From positions 1 through 39,081 of the IMG/VR virus record IMGVR_UViG_3300008453_000559: DNA of 39,081 nucleotides; one strand, given 5' to 3'. This document shows, piece after piece, positions 36,355-39,081 of the stretch. A program made the translations under genes and the position numbers. Position 1 is the stretch's first letter; every line of letters begins with the position of its first letter. The notes beneath the pieces are model-generated. The model ran no database searches. It was not told the DNA's origin and saw only the letters and a program-made list of their open reading frames with translations. The DNA comes from a virus.

Positions 36355-38256
36355 GTGGCTGCAAAGTCTGGTATATCTCACCACTTGAAGGGTGAGTCGG
36401 CTAAGAAGAAAAAAAATTTTTTAACGGGTATTTCTAATGGTATGACTGTTGTCGCCGCCTGTGAGATGGCTGGCATTAAACCTGTTACTGTTAAGTATTG
36501 GGTTAAGTCTGATGATGACTTCCGCTTGGCGTTGGACGATGCTAAGATTAAAAGGGATGATGTTAGGGCTGGGACAACGGATGCGGGCAAGTTTAAGATT
36601 CCTTTTGAGGAGTTCTCTAGGGATTACCTTGAGATGGCAGTTTTTCCGCATCAGCAGAACTTTATCTCCCTTCTTGAAAAGGGTGAACCTGAGTGGTTGC
36701 ATGACGCAATGGTTTATGAACCTGCGACTCGTAATCGTGTGCTCATTAATATCCCACCTGAACATGCTAAGTCTACAACTATCACGGTTAACTATTCGAC
36801 TTATAGAATTGCACTTGACCCCAACGTTCGCATCATCATTGTCTCAAAGACTTTATACAAAGCACGCGAATTCGTTTACGCTATTAAGCAAAGATTATCC
36901 CATCCTCGGTGGTCTAAATTACAAAAGACTTATGGACCAGAAGGTGGATGGAAAGATGACGCAGACACCTGGAAAACAGACACCGTCTATTTAGGTTCTG
37001 AAACTAGGGACTCATCTGAGAAAGACCCTACCCTTCAGGCTTTGGGTATGGGTGGTCAAATTTATGGTGCTCGTGCTGATTTAATTATTTTGGACGACTG
37101 CATTACTGGTGCCAACGCCCACGAGTGGGAAAAGCAAATCAAATGGTTGCAGCAGGAAGTTATTACCCGTTTGGGTAAGAACGGTAAACTTCTAATTGTT
37201 GGTACACGTATCGGCACTAATGACTTGTACCGTGAACTTCGAAATCCAGAACATTGGTCTGGTGGTAAATCTCCTTTCACATATTTGGCTATGCCAGCAG
37301 TGTTGGAGTTTTCCGATAACCCCAAAAACTGGGTGACTCTCTGGGCTAAGTCTGATAGACCCTGGGATGGCGATGAAGACACCACACCCGATTCTGATGG
37401 ATTGTTTCCCAAGTGGGATGGTCCTACGCTGTTCAATAGGCGTTCAGAAGTCACCCCCCAAACTTGGGCAATGGTTTATCAACAACAAGATGTTGAAGAT
37501 GATTCCATATTCCCACCACTTGCTGTAACAGGTTCAATTCAAGGTATGCGTAAAGTTGGGGTTCTAAACCCTGACGCACCTGGACATCCTGAAGAAGGTA
37601 ATTTCAGAATCATTATTGGTATTGACCCTGCAATGTCTGGTGCCACTGCTGCTGTATGTGTGGCTGTTGATATGGGCTCAAGTAACCAATACATTCTTGA
37701 TGCAATGAACATGACTGAACCCACTCCAGGTAAAATTAGGGAACTGATTGAGAACTGGACTCACAAATATCAACCTAACGTAGTGGTGGTAGAAAAAAAT
37801 GCTTTCCAACTCTTCCTCACCAAAGATGAGGCGATACGAGACTTTTTATCTTCAAGAGGAATCCAGTTTCGTGAGCATTACACTGGAAATAACAAATGGG
37901 ACGTTGGATTCGGTGTTGCGTCTATGGCTCCACTCTTTGGGAATGTACGAGAAGGAAAGTTCGAAAAGAACTCAAACCTGATTCATCTACCTTCAACTGA
38001 GAACTCTGAAGGTATGAAAGCCTTAGTTAACCAACTGATTATCTGGAAACCAGATATGCAGAAGAAACAACCACAAGACATGGTTATGGCTCTTTGGTTC
38101 ACCCAACTTGTTGCACGTGAATGGCTTGAAAGAAATAACTTTGCCCCAAGATTTACCACTTCTAGGTGGGCAACTAGAGGTCAAGTTAATACCCAAATGG
38201 TTGTTGACTTGGATGAAGAATACGCTAATCAACAACAACAACAATTCTACATGTAA
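36355..38256 (+). CDS. terL: Terminase large subunit with N-terminal HTH, 633 aa
   Basis: GTG start with AGAAGGGG upstream. Packaging motor: ATPase motif PPEHAKSTT (134-142), Walker B LIILDD (243-248), and RuvC-type nuclease residues D424 (IGIDPAMSG), E480 (VVVVEKN) and D575 (PQDMVMAL). Residues ~15-65 (AKKKKNFLTGISNGMTVVAACEMAGIK in part, then VTVKYWVKSDDDF) form an HTH-like domain typical of small terminases or transposases. No separate small subunit is seen, so DNA recognition may be built in. Confidence 0.92.
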   Translation: MAAKSGISHHLKGESAKKKKNFLTGISNGMTVVAACEMAGIKPVTVKYWVKSDDDFRLALDDAKIKRDDVRAGTTDAGKFKIPFEEFSRDYLEMAVFPHQQNFISLLEKGEPEWLHDAMVYEPATRNRVLINIPPEHAKSTTITVNYSTYRIALDPNVRIIIVSKTLYKAREFVYAIKQRLSHPRWSKLQKTYGPEGGWKDDADTWKTDTVYLGSETRDSSEKDPTLQALGMGGQIYGARADLIILDDCITGANAHEWEKQIKWLQQEVITRLGKNGKLLIVGTRIGTNDLYRELRNPEHWSGGKSPFTYLAMPAVLEFSDNPKNWVTLWAKSDRPWDGDEDTTPDSDGLFPKWDGPTLFNRRSEVTPQTWAMVYQQQDVEDDSIFPPLAVTGSIQGMRKVGVLNPDAPGHPEEGNFRIIIGIDPAMSGATAAVCVAVDMGSSNQYILDAMNMTEPTPGKIRELIENWTHKYQPNVVVVEKNAFQLFLTKDEAIRDFLSSRGIQFREHYTGNNKWDVGFGVASMAPLFGNVREGKFEKNSNLIHLPSTENSEGMKALVNQLIIWKPDMQKKQPQDMVMALWFTQLVAREWLERNNFAPRFTTSRWATRGQVNTQMVVDLDEEYANQQQQQFYM

Positions 38257-38264
38257 GGAAGATA

Positions 38265-38915
38265 ATGCCAAGACCAAAAGATACTGGTAAGAAATCAATG
38301 GGTACATCAAGAGCATCTAATCGTAAAGGTAATGCTTCTGATGTTCAAAAAGCAATTTCTGCTAATACTAAAAAATATAAAGCAATGACACCTGCACAGA
38401 AAAAAGCCTATAACACTAAACAAGTAAAATCTGTTGTTAAAGGTGCAGCACAGGTTGCTTCAATGGTCGGTGGTGCAGGACTAGCACGCAAAGGCGGAGT
38501 TGCTGCTGCTAAAGCGATAGCATCCAAAAAATTTCAAAAGAATCTTCGCAATGAAATTGTTAAAGGTAAAGGTAATAAAGGCGAACGTCAAATAGTTAAT
38601 CAAATGGCAAATTCTTGGGATAAAACACTTAAAAATACTGGTACTAAATTTATAGGTGGTAATCGTAAAAAAGCCTATCAATTGGCTGCTGAAGAATATG
38701 AATTTAATTCACCTAGAATAGGTCAAGCATTAAAGTCAAAAGGTCCTAAAGACCTTGCTAAAATGAAAAATGCTTTAATCAATAATGTTAATTCTAAAAA
38801 CCTTAAAGGTAAAATTGGTAAGACCCCAGCAAGTCAACCTTCAAGACTTATTGACAGAAACATTGCTAAACACTCAGCATTAAGAAAAAAATTCCCAGAT
38901 AAATTTAAACCTTAG
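38265..38915 (+). CDS. Basic Ala/Lys-rich protein, 216 aa, between terminase and portal
   Basis: AAGGAAGATA upstream of ATG. Lys-rich throughout, with a short Gly/Ala/Val hydrophobic patch (about 65-90; VASMVGGAGLARKGGVAAAKAIAS) and NKGERQIVNQMANSW. Similar in plan to the product of 11818-12501. Likely a virion protein touching DNA or membrane; no known family. Confidence 0.65.
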   Translation: MPRPKDTGKKSMGTSRASNRKGNASDVQKAISANTKKYKAMTPAQKKAYNTKQVKSVVKGAAQVASMVGGAGLARKGGVAAAKAIASKKFQKNLRNEIVKGKGNKGERQIVNQMANSWDKTLKNTGTKFIGGNRKKAYQLAAEEYEFNSPRIGQALKSKGPKDLAKMKNALINNVNSKNLKGKIGKTPASQPSRLIDRNIAKHSALRKKFPDKFKP

Positions 38916-38934
38916 ATTTTAAAGAAAGCAGATA

Positions 38935-39081
38935 ATGTTAACTGTTGAACAAATTGCAATAAAATTTGAGGCTATAAAACGCCGCAACTATGACCGCGAC
39001 ATCCGTATGAACAATGTGCTTGATGTTCGTAGAGGAAAGATGCAAGATATTGCACCTGACTTCTTCCCTGAAGGCACAAGT
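38935..39081 (+). CDS. Portal protein, first 49 codons (continues at base 1)
   Basis: ATG with AAAGCAGATA upstream starts MLTVEQIAIKFEAIKRRNYD and runs open to the last base, exactly 49 codons, then matches frame 1 at base 1. The KRRNYDRDIRMNNVLDVR helix is a usual portal start. This shows the window cuts one gene of a circular map. Confidence 0.85.
   Translation, partial: MLTVEQIAIKFEAIKRRNYDRDIRMNNVLDVRRGKMQDIAPDFFPEGTS

Overview
The window reads as one complete, AT-rich, short-tailed (podovirus-like) phage genome. It opens at base 1 in the middle of the portal gene. The last 147 bases (from 38935) hold that gene's start in the same frame, so the two ends join and the molecule is circular or circularly permuted, about 39.1 kb. 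The host is most likely an actinobacterium: the phage carries a WhiB-type Fe-S regulator (29490-29870), a DUF4192-like protein (32787-33236), the actinophage-type split DnaG-like primase and the actinophage Cas4-like nuclease. AT-richness, several small families also seen in freshwater and marine phages, and the missing tape-measure gene suggest a phage of freshwater Actinobacteria; that last step is inference.

Layout. (a) Rightward virion block, 36355 through the junction to 19928: large terminase, a basic Ala-rich protein, portal, a 1541-residue virion protein, two more head proteins, scaffold, major capsid, a terminator, a run of very small basic or Cys-rich proteins, connector, fibre and tail proteins, then holin and M23 endolysin. 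(b) A mixed segment, 20044-22296: a leftward DUF6065-like gene facing a rightward secreted Pro/Ser/Thr-rich protein, a two-helix membrane protein and an HNH protein. (c) Leftward replication block, 28311-22293: a split Cas4-like nuclease with another predicted nuclease between its halves, DnaB-like ATPase, a 29-residue Cys peptide, a proteasome/HslV-like protein, SSB, resolvase, split primase, MazG/DUF1599-like protein and a sigma-like factor. (d) A dense regulatory island, 28312-28667, with promoters facing both ways, hairpins and a G-quadruplex motif, ahead of a rightward lysozyme-like gene that has no ATG/GTG/TTG start. (e) Leftward accessory block, 34523-29077, of about 19 small genes, many linked by ATGA or TAATG overlaps, driven by a near-consensus promoter with an operator-like palindrome. 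(f) A putative origin, 34656-35838: an HTH gene flanked by direct repeats and followed by seven perfect 9-mer DnaA boxes arranged as two copies of one module plus a single box.

Working model. No DNA or RNA polymerase gene is visible. The phage brings primase, helicase-like ATPase, SSB, resolvase and nuclease, and probably draws on host DnaA and replicative polymerase through a plasmid-like origin. Transcription would use host RNA polymerase, perhaps redirected by the sigma-like and WhiB-like proteins. A family of GTACCC-N4-GGGTAC hairpins recurs in 5' leaders of the accessory block, and leader RNA near 28344-28412 carries loops complementary to the ribosome-binding sites of several accessory genes. 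These last features are the best candidates for an undescribed regulatory system.
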